DNA of 64,000 bases, from NCBI GenBank assembly GCA_031363945.1, contig JANLVJ010000013.1, positions 124,001-188,000 of the forward strand, in the 5' to 3' direction. A program made the translations under genes and the position numbers. The notes under the pieces were generated by a model. The model was given only the letters and a program-made list of their open reading frames with translations. It did no database searches and was not told the origin of the DNA. Below, piece by piece: positions 17,570 to 26,788 of this stretch. This DNA comes from JANLVJ01 sp031363945. Its GTDB lineage: Bacteria > Bacteroidota > Bacteroidia > Sphingobacteriales > Sphingobacteriaceae. How positions within the stretch are numbered: position 1 is the stretch's first letter; the number at the start of each line of letters is the position of its first letter.

Positions 17570-19288
17570 TTAAAGTGTAATTGAAATTCCACCAAGGGCA
17601 TTCAAGCCTAAAACAGGATAATTCAGGTAATTCTGATATTTCGTATTTAAAAGATTATAACCATTTATGAACAGGGAAATCTTTTTGTTAATTCTGTATT
17701 CAATACCAAGGCTGATATCGGTAAAGGCTGGCAGCACCAACGTATATTGAGTAGGGCCAAAATCAACACCATTTGGGGTGTAACCTGCAGCTTTCTGCTC
17801 TCCGGTATAATAGAGCGAACCATTAATCATCCAATGTGATGAGGGATTAAACTGCAACCACATACCCGATTTTAATTTGGGGGTATGCCAGGCTTCAGCT
17901 ATACCCTTTAAGCGAAAATCAAGGTAATCAAGGTTGATATTTATTCTGAATTTACTTCCTGCAAGGTAATTCACTTCGGCATAAAACTCTTCTTTAGTTG
18001 TGCCGTTACCGGCATAGACCGTTGAAAAGTACTGCCTGGCATTGGGCTGGTTGATAAAAAAATAAAGGTTGTTGTAAACTCCGGTTTCAACCTGAGCACG
18101 GTAATTGAATACTGGTGTGAAAGCCCCTTTTATACCAGCAAAAAAATCAAAATTCTGGCGCGTATTGGCCAGTAATAAATTATTTGCAGCCCCGCTTAAA
18201 GGGCTTCCAATATTATTAACGTTTATATAACCATTGATCCACTGATTTTTTTCAGTCATATTGCTGTAGGTGTTTTGAAGTACATCCCCTTTGATTCCTC
18301 CAAATAAATTGAAACCATAGCTCAGCAAGAGATCAAGACTTGCATCAGGAAATACAAGTACTTTTTTCTTATCTCCAAATTCATTAACGATATTAATTCC
18401 CGCTTTTAACCTGAATAATTTATTTTGTAGTGTAATATATGGTTCAGCACGAAAAACGGAGGTGTTAAATGTACCCCCATTTTGCAAATTTAATTTGTTA
18501 TAAGCTACCTGTGAGCTGAAATTGAAAGAGAACGGGCCGATAATATAACCGACTAACCCACTTGCCTCATATAAATTTTCACTATTTGAATAATGGTCAG
18601 TAAAATTATTGCCGTGTATTTTCAACCCGTATGATAGGGGATTTGTAGAGTCAACCAAACTCCCAAATTCAGCTATAGCCCCTATAATTATCAGGTTTTG
18701 TTTAGTTGCTGACTTGGTAAAACTTGAAAGAGCATGGTCATATCCATAATAGTGAACCTGCCTTTCTTCTGCCAGAAAGGAACCTGAAATAAAATTCGTT
18801 TTAAGAATCTTTTTTCCAAAAATTTCGGCCTGTTCATGAAAGAATTGCTGGTTTTCAAGTTTACCCCTTTGACTAAGATGCTTGAACCAGGCACCGTAAC
18901 TTCCATTTTTACTAGGCCTGCTATTGAGATATATTTCTCCAAGAGCCGTATTCAAATTGCCAGCGCCTGCCTTCAGGTATAAAAAAGGGGAATTAAGCGA
19001 ATCTATGGCTTTTAAGCTATCGGCTATAATAGTATTACGAGCAGTATCTTTTAATAAGCGAAGATTCTTGTAACTATATTTTAAATTTGAAGGTTGGATG
19101 TTTTCATCAAAATAAGATGGGCTTTTTTTGATTTTTACTGCATCACCCAATACAGGCTTATACTGCCTAATGACATCGACCTGTTCAGTAATTGGTGTTT
19201 TTTGCTGTGCACGCAAAGGTATCCCCAGCGCGATAACAGTTGCTGGAATAATAAACAGTTGGTAAATGTTTTTAGATTGAATGCGCAT
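17570..19288 (-). CDS. Outer-membrane beta-barrel protein (TonB-dependent receptor-like, no plug)
   Basis: A 572-residue exported protein with a cleavable signal peptide (about residues 1-28, ending near LRAQ). The mature part is rich in alternating aromatic/polar strands, and the C-terminal 80 residues (FTDISLGIEYRINKKISLFI, then NGYNLLNTKYQNYLNYPVLG) look like the end of TonB-dependent receptor barrels. A plug domain and a carboxypeptidase-like domain are not seen: the N-terminus goes from a short VDVIRQYKPVLGDAVKI segment straight into strands. The gene lies one base after the TPR gene and just before the HU-SPOR/Ton operon. It may be an outer-membrane partner of that motor, but this is inference from position. 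Confidence 0.75.
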   Translation of the reverse strand: MRIQSKNIYQLFIIPATVIALGIPLRAQQKTPITEQVDVIRQYKPVLGDAVKIKKSPSYFDENIQPSNLKYSYKNLRLLKDTARNTIIADSLKAIDSLNSPFLYLKAGAGNLNTALGEIYLNSRPSKNGSYGAWFKHLSQRGKLENQQFFHEQAEIFGKKILKTNFISGSFLAEERQVHYYGYDHALSSFTKSATKQNLIIIGAIAEFGSLVDSTNPLSYGLKIHGNNFTDHYSNSENLYEASGLVGYIIGPFSFNFSSQVAYNKLNLQNGGTFNTSVFRAEPYITLQNKLFRLKAGINIVNEFGDKKKVLVFPDASLDLLLSYGFNLFGGIKGDVLQNTYSNMTEKNQWINGYINVNNIGSPLSGAANNLLLANTRQNFDFFAGIKGAFTPVFNYRAQVETGVYNNLYFFINQPNARQYFSTVYAGNGTTKEEFYAEVNYLAGSKFRININLDYLDFRLKGIAEAWHTPKLKSGMWLQFNPSSHWMINGSLYYTGEQKAAGYTPNGVDFGPTQYTLVLPAFTDISLGIEYRINKKISLFINGYNLLNTKYQNYLNYPVLGLNALGGISITL

Positions 19289-19289
19289 A

Positions 19290-22200
19290 TTATTTCTTTA
19301 TCCGTTGAAGCTGATTGAGTTTTTGTTCTGCAGAATTTTTGACTTCATCATTTGGTTTATAATTTTGCAGAACGCTCACTAACGTACTTCTTGCCTGAAA
19401 AAGATCACCTTCAGCAGTATAATTATCTGCCAGGAGCACAAAAGATTTTGCTACCCAGTAATCGTAATTTGATAACTGCTTGACCATGTCAAATAGAATC
19501 TTTTTAGAACCCTTATAGTTTTTACTCTGGTATTGAATGAATGCCAGCAAATATCTTGATTCTGCGGCATCAATATTTCTACCCCTGGCAGCTAATCCCA
19601 ATGGTTTTAATGATTGTGTTGTATCTGACTTTATCAGGTAAGCTTTGCCTGCCAATAAATTTGCATGGCTTAATTCAGAGACTGACGATTTACTCGAGGC
19701 AATAACCTTACTGGTATAGATCAGACAGGAATCAACCTGTTTTAATTCAAAATAGCATGTTGCAAGACCAAGGGTAGCCACACCAAAATTTTCCTTATCC
19801 TGACCATACAGCTCAAGACGCTTAAGATATGGTAGTGCCAGATCCCATTTCTGCTGGGCAAGATATTCTCTGGAGGCATTTACCAAGGCATTTTCTGTAA
19901 ATGCTGAATTGGTACTTTTATTAATCAGAAATTCATAATCAGGTAAGGCTTCACCAGGTTTTTTAAGCCGTTGCAAGGCTTGGGCACGGTAGAAATGCGC
20001 ATCAGCAGCAAAATAACCTATTGGAAATTTTTGCAGGTAATTATCAAATGAGCTTATGCTGCCTGCAATATCTCCGTTTAAGAACTTTGCACTTGCTGCC
20101 TGATAACTAAGTGAATCTTCGCCAGTTTGAGAAATTGACATACCAGACTTTGCTGCATAGGCCACAAAACCGTCTGGGTTGCCTTGGTCAATAAAAATAT
20201 TGCGTATAGCTGCCAGAGAATTTTTTGCCTCTGGGCTACCGGGGTATTTTGAAACAACCTGCTGGTAATATTGAAGTGCATTTTTATCATCACTACCATT
20301 ATAATAGATCAGACCGATATTCATAAGTGCCTTCGGAATGTAACTACTCTCGGGATAATGGCTGATAACAGAGCTGAATTCTTGCTGCGCTAATTTTAAA
20401 TTTCCGCCAACGAAATGTGCATAGGCAATTTCATACTGAGCATCATCGGCATAGGCTGAACCAGGATACGTACGAAGCAATTCGTTCAGGGTATTGATTT
20501 TACCTGTTATGTTTTTCTGAAGTCCTTCTAACATTGCAGCCTGAAAGAGTGCATAGTCAGAACCTGAACCTTTTGACTGTAAAACGGAAGTATACAGACT
20601 GGTCGATTTGGCATATGACTTTTGCATAAATAAACAATCGGCCATTCTCATAGTCGCATCATTTTTCATGCTCTCATCTTTAGGCCCAAGCTGTATATAT
20701 TTTTCAAAACTTGATAATGAACGTGCAAAATCTTCTTTCTTAAAATAAGCATATCCGTCACCGTAAAATACATCTCTGTAATTAGCACTTGATGCAGCTC
20801 CGCTGCTGTTCAGAAAATCCTGATAAGTAGTAATACTAAGGGTATAATCTTTTAGATTGTATGCGCTTTCTGCTTTCCAATATTTAGCCAGTAATTCAAA
20901 ACTGCCAGCTCCTGTTGACCTTAGCGATTCATTAAATAATTTTATGGCCTGGGTAAAATTGCCGTCAGTATATGATTCTATACCATAGAAATAAGCAACC
21001 TTTTTGAAAGTTGCTTCAGCCTGAGAGGTTCTATCATGTATACTTTTTAGGGTCTCATACGCATCCGCAAAATTATGACCGTTAGAGAGTATCTCTGCTT
21101 GCAAGATTTTCACTTCGCTGATCGCACCTGAATGGCTGTAATTTTTTACAAAGATAGCAGCAGCGCTTAATGCATCCTGATCAAGGCCGGCCTCGTAAGA
21201 TAGTTTGATATAATAAATCAATGAATTTTCGATAATTCCCTGATCTGTATTTAATTGTGAGGATAACTGAAAGGCGCTGCGGGCGTTTAATTTCTGACCG
21301 GTTTTCAGAAAGCATTGCCCGAGCGTATATAAACCATTCTGGGCATATACGTCATGCTGGTCATAAAGTTGAGATAGCTCTTTTATTGCTTTTGGGTATT
21401 CAGCATTCTGATAATAACTATATCCGATCTGATAAATATCCTGATGGGTTTCCTGATTAGAGAATTTACTGGCTTTGAATATATCAAATGCTTTTGCGGC
21501 ATCAGGAAACCATTCTTTAAAAAAGTAGGCCGACCCCAGTGCTTTTGCGAGTAATGGCAGATACCTACTTTCAGAATGAGCTACAAGTGGTTTTGTGATA
21601 CTTATTGTTGAATCAATATCACCTCTCAAAAGATAAATCTGGCTTGCATAAACCGGATAAATTGCACTGTACTTTGAGTTAGGACTCAGCTTCTTTAATT
21701 CTTTAAGTGACTCATCGTATTGTTTTTTATCATATGCTATATGAGCCGTATAATAAATAGCATCTTCCTGGTAAATATTAGGGTGGTTTAAAACCTTATT
21801 AAAATGCAGGCTTGCTTCATCTGATTGATTTAATCTGAATAAGGCGTAACCATACTTAAAATTTAGATCATCAAATTCATCATTTTGCAAAGTATTTTCT
21901 GATACAGGCTTAAACCGCTCAATTGCACCGCTAAAATCACCTTGCTGAAAATGATATAACCCGATTTGAAGAGACGCAGTATGGGCCATAGGGGCATAAC
22001 CGTATTTTTTGATCAAAAGAATAGTTTGTTGCTCAGCTCCTTTATTACCAAGTTTCATTTCGCTTAACGACTTATAAAATTGAGAGTTAACTTTTTCAAG
22101 GTCCTCATCTTCAACTTTTACTTCATGAGCAGGGGTACGGTTTGCAGGTAGATATACCTGTTCGAATACTTTAGCAGCTATGGCATAACTCTGATGGTCA

Positions 22201-22367
22201 TATAGATTTATTGCTGTATGGTAGGTAGTTTGATTTGTGAAATCAGCGGTTTCCTGAGCAGATAATTTAGCAGGTATACTCATTAATGCCCCAATACAAA
22301 CTAGCTGCAAACAAAGAATACTACGTTTCAACAGCACCGTGTAAATGATTGGTTTTTCAAAGCTCAT
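19290..22367 (-). CDS. Large exported tetratricopeptide-repeat protein
   Basis: A 1025-residue protein with a signal peptide (hydrophobic core ILCLQLVCIGALMSIPAKLS, cleavage near SAQ). Nearly the whole mature chain is built of TPR/Sel1-like helical pairs, visible as recurring A-x-F-x(n)-Y-P-x-A motifs: for example YADDAQYEIAYAHFVGGNLK, then AQQEFSSVISHYPESSYIPK, and ALMNIGLIYYNGSDDKNALQ. Such scaffolds resemble YbgF/CpoB-like and BamD-like envelope proteins, only larger. It overlaps closely with the barrel gene (1-base gap), so the two are probably co-expressed. A TAAATTTG element at 22402-22409 is a likely -7 box. Role: envelope scaffold, exact task unknown. Confidence 0.85.
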   Translation of the reverse strand: MSFEKPIIYTVLLKRSILCLQLVCIGALMSIPAKLSAQETADFTNQTTYHTAINLYDHQSYAIAAKVFEQVYLPANRTPAHEVKVEDEDLEKVNSQFYKSLSEMKLGNKGAEQQTILLIKKYGYAPMAHTASLQIGLYHFQQGDFSGAIERFKPVSENTLQNDEFDDLNFKYGYALFRLNQSDEASLHFNKVLNHPNIYQEDAIYYTAHIAYDKKQYDESLKELKKLSPNSKYSAIYPVYASQIYLLRGDIDSTISITKPLVAHSESRYLPLLAKALGSAYFFKEWFPDAAKAFDIFKASKFSNQETHQDIYQIGYSYYQNAEYPKAIKELSQLYDQHDVYAQNGLYTLGQCFLKTGQKLNARSAFQLSSQLNTDQGIIENSLIYYIKLSYEAGLDQDALSAAAIFVKNYSHSGAISEVKILQAEILSNGHNFADAYETLKSIHDRTSQAEATFKKVAYFYGIESYTDGNFTQAIKLFNESLRSTGAGSFELLAKYWKAESAYNLKDYTLSITTYQDFLNSSGAASSANYRDVFYGDGYAYFKKEDFARSLSSFEKYIQLGPKDESMKNDATMRMADCLFMQKSYAKSTSLYTSVLQSKGSGSDYALFQAAMLEGLQKNITGKINTLNELLRTYPGSAYADDAQYEIAYAHFVGGNLKLAQQEFSSVISHYPESSYIPKALMNIGLIYYNGSDDKNALQYYQQVVSKYPGSPEAKNSLAAIRNIFIDQGNPDGFVAYAAKSGMSISQTGEDSLSYQAASAKFLNGDIAGSISSFDNYLQKFPIGYFAADAHFYRAQALQRLKKPGEALPDYEFLINKSTNSAFTENALVNASREYLAQQKWDLALPYLKRLELYGQDKENFGVATLGLATCYFELKQVDSCLIYTSKVIASSKSSVSELSHANLLAGKAYLIKSDTTQSLKPLGLAARGRNIDAAESRYLLAFIQYQSKNYKGSKKILFDMVKQLSNYDYWVAKSFVLLADNYTAEGDLFQARSTLVSVLQNYKPNDEVKNSAEQKLNQLQRIKK

Positions 22368-22401
22368 ATTTTATTGTGGCAAGTAAAAGAAAAGCCAAAA
22401 T

Positions 22402-22409
22402 CAAATTTA
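22402..22409 (-). promoter_or_regulatory. Possible -7 promoter element of the TPR-barrel genes
   Basis: The minus strand reads TAAATTTG, an exact match to TAnnTTTG, 35 bases upstream of the TPR start codon. No TTG is found at the expected -33 distance. Confidence 0.4.
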
Positions 22410-22520
22410 TTATTTGATCCTAACTGAAATTCCCTAATTTATTAACAAACGTTGATAAACTTTAAATATTCTGTTTACTAATGTTAATAACGTTTGTCTG
22501 AAAGGATTTAGGTAAAATGT

Positions 22521-23444
22521 CTAGCGTTTCTGTGCGAGCAGGTAGAGAACGGCCATTCTGATGGCCACACCATTTTCAACCTGATCAAGAATTATTGACT
22601 GGTCAGAATCGGCAACATCAGAGCTGATTTCAACTCCCCTATTAACCGGGCCTGGATGCATGATGGTAATTCGCTTATCGAGTGAATCGAGCATTTTTTT
22701 TGTCAACCCATAAAGCATGGTATATTCCCTTAGGCTGGGAAAGTATTTGATGTCTTGGCGTTCGAGCTGTATGCGTAGCATTATTGCCACATCGCACCAT
22801 GACAGTGCTTTTAAAATCGAATGTTCAACTTTGACTCCTAACTCAGGAATGTATTTTGGAATCAGCGTTCCAGGCCCGCAAACCATCACTTCAGCACCCA
22901 GCTTATGCAGACAGAATATATTTGAGAGTGCCACCCTTGAGTGAAGAACATCACCAACAATGAGCACCTTCTTTCCATCTACATTACCAAGCCTTTCACG
23001 AATTGAAAATGCATCAAGTAATGCCTGTGTGGGATGTTCATGAGCTCCGTCACCAGCGTTAATTACCTGGGCCTTGACATTTCTGGCTAGAAATTGTGCT
23101 GCCCCCGCAAATGGATGTCTCATAACAACCATATCTACCTTCATTGCAAGAATATTATTTACTGTATCAATCAATGTTTCTCCCTTAGTAACAGATGAAG
23201 ATGAAGCAGCAAAATTTATGGTATCAGCTGAAAGCCTTTTCTGGGCAAGTTCAAAAGATAGGCGGGTTCGGGTTGAGTTTTCAAAAAATATATTTGCGAT
23301 CGTAATATCGCGTAAAGACGGAACCTTTTTTATTGGGCGATTGATCACCTCTTTGAACTGGTCGGCAGTAGTAAAGATGAGCTCAATATCTGCGGGCTGT
23401 AAATCTTTAATACCCAATAAATGATTTACACTGAGTTCACTCAT
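22521..23444 (-). CDS. pyrB: Aspartate carbamoyltransferase catalytic subunit
   Basis: A 307-residue enzyme of de novo pyrimidine synthesis: carbamoyl phosphate plus aspartate give N-carbamoylaspartate. The carbamoyl-phosphate site reads FFENSTRTRLSFELAQKRLS, with the invariant S-T-R-T-R, and HPFAGAA, GDGAHEHPTQALLDAFSIRE and the C-terminal HPGPVNRGVEI are all intact. No pyrI follows, so it is probably the unregulated trimer type or associates with dihydroorotase. Its ATG overlaps the pyrR stop by 8 bases, so the two are co-translated. Confidence 0.97.
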   Translation of the reverse strand: MSELSVNHLLGIKDLQPADIELIFTTADQFKEVINRPIKKVPSLRDITIANIFFENSTRTRLSFELAQKRLSADTINFAASSSSVTKGETLIDTVNNILAMKVDMVVMRHPFAGAAQFLARNVKAQVINAGDGAHEHPTQALLDAFSIRERLGNVDGKKVLIVGDVLHSRVALSNIFCLHKLGAEVMVCGPGTLIPKYIPELGVKVEHSILKALSWCDVAIMLRIQLERQDIKYFPSLREYTMLYGLTKKMLDSLDKRITIMHPGPVNRGVEISSDVADSDQSIILDQVENGVAIRMAVLYLLAQKR

Positions 23445-23985
23445 TATTTTCTGTTATCAATATGACTGAATCTTCGCCTTCGCTTTCGTTCCAGTTTACT
23501 TTTACTTTTTGAGACGCTCGCGAATCGACCTGCATGCCTATATAGTCTGGTTCAATGGGTACCTGTCTTGAAAAGCGCCGGTCGACAAGTACCAGTAATT
23601 CAACCTTGGCTGGTCTGCCGAAAGCTAGAAGTGCATCCATACCAGCCCTGACAGTACGTCCTGTGAAAAGTACATCATCAACCAAAATCACTTTTTTCTT
23701 TTCAACGATAAAGTTTATTTCTGTGCTGTTTGGCACTAATAGAATTTCATTATGCCTGAAATCATCTCTGTAGAAAGTATTGTCCAATATTCCGTGCTGA
23801 ATAATTGTACCGGGTAATATTCTTGAAAGCTCTGAGACAAGTCGCCGAGACAAATATAGACCCCTTGGCTGTAGACCGATAATTACCGAATCACGAAAAT
23901 CATCATGGTTTTCGATAAGCTGGTAAGATAGCCGGTTTAGTGTTAACTGAAACTTCGGTTGGTTAAGTAATGGGATGTTTTGCAT
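23437..23985 (-). CDS. pyrR: PyrR, pyrimidine operon regulator/uracil phosphoribosyltransferase
   Basis: A 182-residue type I phosphoribosyltransferase. The PRPP loop is KKVILVDDVLFTGRTVRAGM and the N-terminus holds the PyrR-type IIGLQPRGLYLSRRL. In Firmicutes PyrR binds UMP and pyr mRNA to promote attenuation and also makes UMP from uracil. I start at the ATG at 23985 and not at the TTG four codons upstream: that TTG lies inside a TATATTTG promoter element, so it is not expected to be transcribed. Only about six bases of leader are then left, too few for an attenuator at this operon. Overlaps pyrB by 8 bases. Confidence 0.95.
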   Translation of the reverse strand: MQNIPLLNQPKFQLTLNRLSYQLIENHDDFRDSVIIGLQPRGLYLSRRLVSELSRILPGTIIQHGILDNTFYRDDFRHNEILLVPNSTEINFIVEKKKVILVDDVLFTGRTVRAGMDALLAFGRPAKVELLVLVDRRFSRQVPIEPDYIGMQVDSRASQKVKVNWNESEGEDSVILITENNE

Positions 23986-23994
23986 AGTGCCAAC

Positions 23995-24025
23995 CAAATA
24001 TACAAGACCATGACTTGGGATGCAA
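23995..24025 (-). promoter_or_regulatory. Promoter of pyrRB (TTG-N20-TATATTTG)
   Basis: On the minus strand a TTG (24025-24023) and TATATTTG (24002-23995) are separated by 20 bases, which fits the Bacteroidota primary sigma consensus TTG-N17-23-TAnnTTTG exactly. The -7 element ends only 9 bases before the pyrR ATG, implying a nearly leaderless transcript. Confidence 0.65.
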
Positions 24026-24469
24026 ATTTAAGGCTGGTACTGAAAATTTACTTTAATCAGGCTACTTAAATAGCGGGAAATAATTCTTCGTGCAGGTATA
24101 ATCGTATTTGTTCAAATAAAGATAATTAACGTAGAATTTAATAAATGACAATACCTGGAACTATTTTTAATATTGATTATTTCCCGTCGAAAATTCAAGA
24201 ATTTATTTACTTTGACCTTATAGATCTTTTCATGAATACGCTAAAGATTGCCCGCTATGATAACGAGTTCATCCGGTATCAGGCTTAAGAATCAAATACC
24301 TTCTATGTCTGGCTAAAATCAAATTCAGTTAAATAAGGTAGTCCCGAATGGGTATATCAAGAATAGTTTTGCTGAAAGGAATGTACTATATTGATAGTTA
24401 TAGATGGTCTGATTTTAATGGCCAAAATATGTTCTCATGCTAATAACCTATAAAAATTAACCTTAAACG
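24026..24469. other. Gene-poor intergenic stretch between pyrR and rpsA
   Basis: About 440 bases with stops in all frames. Short frames such as 24144-24287 (47 codons, starting MTIPGTIFNIDYFPSKIQEF) and 24349-24444 (31 codons) have no recognisable family. No RNA gene, repeat or mobile element is seen. It may hold remains of a lost gene, but I cannot name one. Confidence 0.35.
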
Positions 24470-24504
24470 AAAACCCCCGTTAAGATCAGCATAACGGGGG
24501 TTTT
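24470..24504 (-). terminator. Rho-independent terminator of rpsA
   Basis: A perfect 13-bp inverted repeat AAAACCCCCGTTA/TAACGGGGGTTTT with a 9-base loop lies 20 bases after the rpsA stop. The G+C-rich core followed by T makes it a strong terminator. Confidence 0.92.
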
Positions 24505-24523
24505 TATAATAAGAAATTAAGAA

Positions 24524-26749
24524 TTACTCGCTATCTGGAGTTTCTTTGGTTTTAACTTTCGATGCTTTGGCCTCAGAATTCTCAAGCTCAGTCTTTAGAG
24601 CAGAAAGTATGTTCAGATCGCCAAGAGTGGTTTTTTCAACCGATTCTTTCACTTTCTTCACAGCTGTATGAGTTGCTTTTACCTCTTTCTTACGCTTATC
24701 AAATTCAACAGCTTTCTCTTCAGCTTTCACTTCTTCCCAGATCTTTGAATGGGATATTACAATACGCTTCTGATCTTTGTTGAATTCGATAATCTTGAAC
24801 TCAAGTGTCTCATCCATACCGGCAATCTTACCATCTTCCTTAACAAGATGTTTGCTAGGAGCGAATCCTTCAACACCGTATGGAAGGGCAACCACTGCAC
24901 CTTTGTCTGTGACCTTAATGATTGTTCCCTGGTGTATTGAATCAAGCGTAAAGATGGTTTCAAAAGTATCCCATGGGTTTTCTTCAAGCTGTTTATGGCC
25001 CAGGCTTAAACGACGGTTATCTGCATCTACTTCAAGAACAACGACATCCAGTTTCTCACCTACCTTGGTAAACTCATGTGGATGGTTGATTTTCTTAGAC
25101 CATGACAGGTCAGAGATGTGGATAAGACCATCAACACCTTCCTCTATCTCTACAAACACGCCAAAGTTGGTCATGTTCTTAACGATTGCATGATGCTTGC
25201 TGGAAACAGGATATTTCTTAACAATGTCAACCCATGGGTCTGGGGTAAGTTGTTTGATGCCCAATGACATTTTACGTTCATCACGGTCAAGTGTCAGAAT
25301 CTGAGCCTCAACTTCATCGCTAACCTTCAGGAATTCCTGAGGTGAACGCAGATGTTGTGACCATGACATTTCTGAAACGTGTATAAGACCTTCAACTCCG
25401 GGAATGATTTCAAGGAATGCTCCGTAATCTGCAACAGTTACTACGCGGCCTTTAACCCGTGATCCGATCTGAATATTTGTATCAAGAGATTCCCATGGAT
25501 GAGGAGTAAGTTGTTTCAGACCTAAAGCAATACGCTTCTTGTCATCATCAAAGTCTAGCACGACAACATTAATCTTCTGATCAAGTTTTAATACTTCTTC
25601 TGGATGCTCAATGCGGCCCCAGGAAATATCGGTAATATGTAATAAACCATCTACACCACCAAGATCAATAAAGACCCCGAATGCAGTAATATTTTTAACA
25701 GTTCCTTCCAGTACCTGACCTTTCTCAAGTTTAGAGATAATGTCGATTTTCTGGTTTTCAAGGTCATCTTCGATAAGAACTTTATGAGAAACGACAACAT
25801 TTTTAAATTCATGGTTGATTTTAACAACTTTGAATTCCATTGTTTTTCCTACGTAGATATCATAATCCCTGATGGGCTTGATATCGATTTGTGATCCTGG
25901 CAAGAAGGCTTCAACACCAGAAAGGTCAACGATCAGACCTCCTTTAGTACGACTCTTAACATAACCTTCGATGATAAGATCCATTTCAAGGGCCTTATTA
26001 ATATCATCCCATGATTTTTGAGTCTTCGCACGTTTTCTTGACAAAACCAACTGACCGTTTTTATCTTCCTGGTCTTCTACAAACACGTCAACAGTATCGC
26101 CTATCTTTAAATCAGGAGTGTCTCTGAATTCAGAAAGTGGTACCAGACCGTCAGATTTGTAACCGATGTTCAGAACAACGTCTTTAGTATTGATCAATAC
26201 GACAGTACCCGTAATAATTTCATTTTTTGTAATGGAATTAAGGGTTAGTTCATACTGACTTTCAAGTCTTTTGCGTTCAGCATCGCTATAATTTCCGAAA
26301 GCTTTATCATCTGCATCCCAGTCAAAGTCTCCCGGAAGTTCATGAATCAGGCTTGCAGACTTAATCTCTTCAATAGAAAGTTCTCCTTCTGGCTCATCAG
26401 CCATCGCATGTACAGCTGATTTTTTAACTTCAGGTGCTGCAGCTTTAACTTCAGGTGCTGCAACTTTAACTTCAGTTTCTGCAACTTTAACTTCAGGTGC
26501 TGCAACTTTAACTTCAGGTGCTGCAGCTTTAACTTCAGGTACTGCAATTTCTAGAACTTCAGTTACAGGTGATTTAGCGGGCTCAGTAGCTGCTTCTGCA
26601 GCTGAGGTATCTGTAGCAGGCACTTCTGTATGAACTGCTACAGGTATAGTAGTTTCTGTAGGTGCGTCTGAACCGGCGTGTTCTGGGGTTTCATTGCCAT
26701 GCAGAGGTGTTACCGGGATTTGGTTTTCTTCTTTGTTTGTTTCAGTCAT
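24524..26749 (-). CDS. rpsA: 30S ribosomal protein S1 with a repeat-bearing N-terminal extension
   Basis: A 741-residue RNA-binding protein that anchors mRNA on the 30S subunit. Six S1 (OB-fold) domains fill residues of about 180 to 690, for example GTVKNITAFGVFIDLGGVDG followed by LLHITDISWG, and GVEGLIHVSEMSWSQHLRSP. The first roughly 150 residues are a disordered Ala/Pro/Glu/Val/Lys extension with six or seven copies of an A-A-P-E-V-K-x heptad, encoded by 21-bp tandem repeats at about 26415-26545. I start at the ATG at 26749 because AAAGGAGA stands 10-17 bases upstream; an upstream in-frame ATG at 26791 lies within the promoter -7 element. Its own promoter and terminator flank it, downstream of cmk. 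Confidence 0.96.
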   Translation of the reverse strand: MTETNKEENQIPVTPLHGNETPEHAGSDAPTETTIPVAVHTEVPATDTSAAEAATEPAKSPVTEVLEIAVPEVKAAAPEVKVAAPEVKVAETEVKVAAPEVKAAAPEVKKSAVHAMADEPEGELSIEEIKSASLIHELPGDFDWDADDKAFGNYSDAERKRLESQYELTLNSITKNEIITGTVVLINTKDVVLNIGYKSDGLVPLSEFRDTPDLKIGDTVDVFVEDQEDKNGQLVLSRKRAKTQKSWDDINKALEMDLIIEGYVKSRTKGGLIVDLSGVEAFLPGSQIDIKPIRDYDIYVGKTMEFKVVKINHEFKNVVVSHKVLIEDDLENQKIDIISKLEKGQVLEGTVKNITAFGVFIDLGGVDGLLHITDISWGRIEHPEEVLKLDQKINVVVLDFDDDKKRIALGLKQLTPHPWESLDTNIQIGSRVKGRVVTVADYGAFLEIIPGVEGLIHVSEMSWSQHLRSPQEFLKVSDEVEAQILTLDRDERKMSLGIKQLTPDPWVDIVKKYPVSSKHHAIVKNMTNFGVFVEIEEGVDGLIHISDLSWSKKINHPHEFTKVGEKLDVVVLEVDADNRRLSLGHKQLEENPWDTFETIFTLDSIHQGTIIKVTDKGAVVALPYGVEGFAPSKHLVKEDGKIAGMDETLEFKIIEFNKDQKRIVISHSKIWEEVKAEEKAVEFDKRKKEVKATHTAVKKVKESVEKTTLGDLNILSALKTELENSEAKASKVKTKETPDSE
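26415..26545 (-). repeat. 21-bp in-frame tandem repeat in rpsA
   Basis: About six copies of a 21-bp unit (minus-strand sense GCACCTGAAGTTAAAGTTGCA, with small changes) encode the heptad A-A-P-E-V-K-V. One copy differs more strongly (Glu-Thr instead of Ala-Pro). The unit keeps the frame, so copy-number change by slippage would lengthen or shorten the S1 tail without breaking the gene. Confidence 0.85.
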
Positions 26750-26788
26750 TAAATTTTTGGTCTCCTTTTCCCCGCAAATGCGGGACTG

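Noticed and set aside
22445..22497. Inverted ACAAACGTT/AACGTTTGT pair after pyrB
   Set aside because: A 35-base AT-rich loop and no T tract; too weak to call a terminator or operator.
24144..24287. 47-codon frame in the pyrR-rpsA gap, considered as an AlkB-type or other gene remnant
   Set aside because: No motif of any family could be recognised; left as unassigned sequence.
26347..26547. Minus-strand 66-codon frame with a repeated L-K-L-K-L-Q-H amphipathic heptad
   Set aside because: It is another reading frame of the 21-bp repeat inside rpsA; the periodicity comes from the S1 coding repeat.
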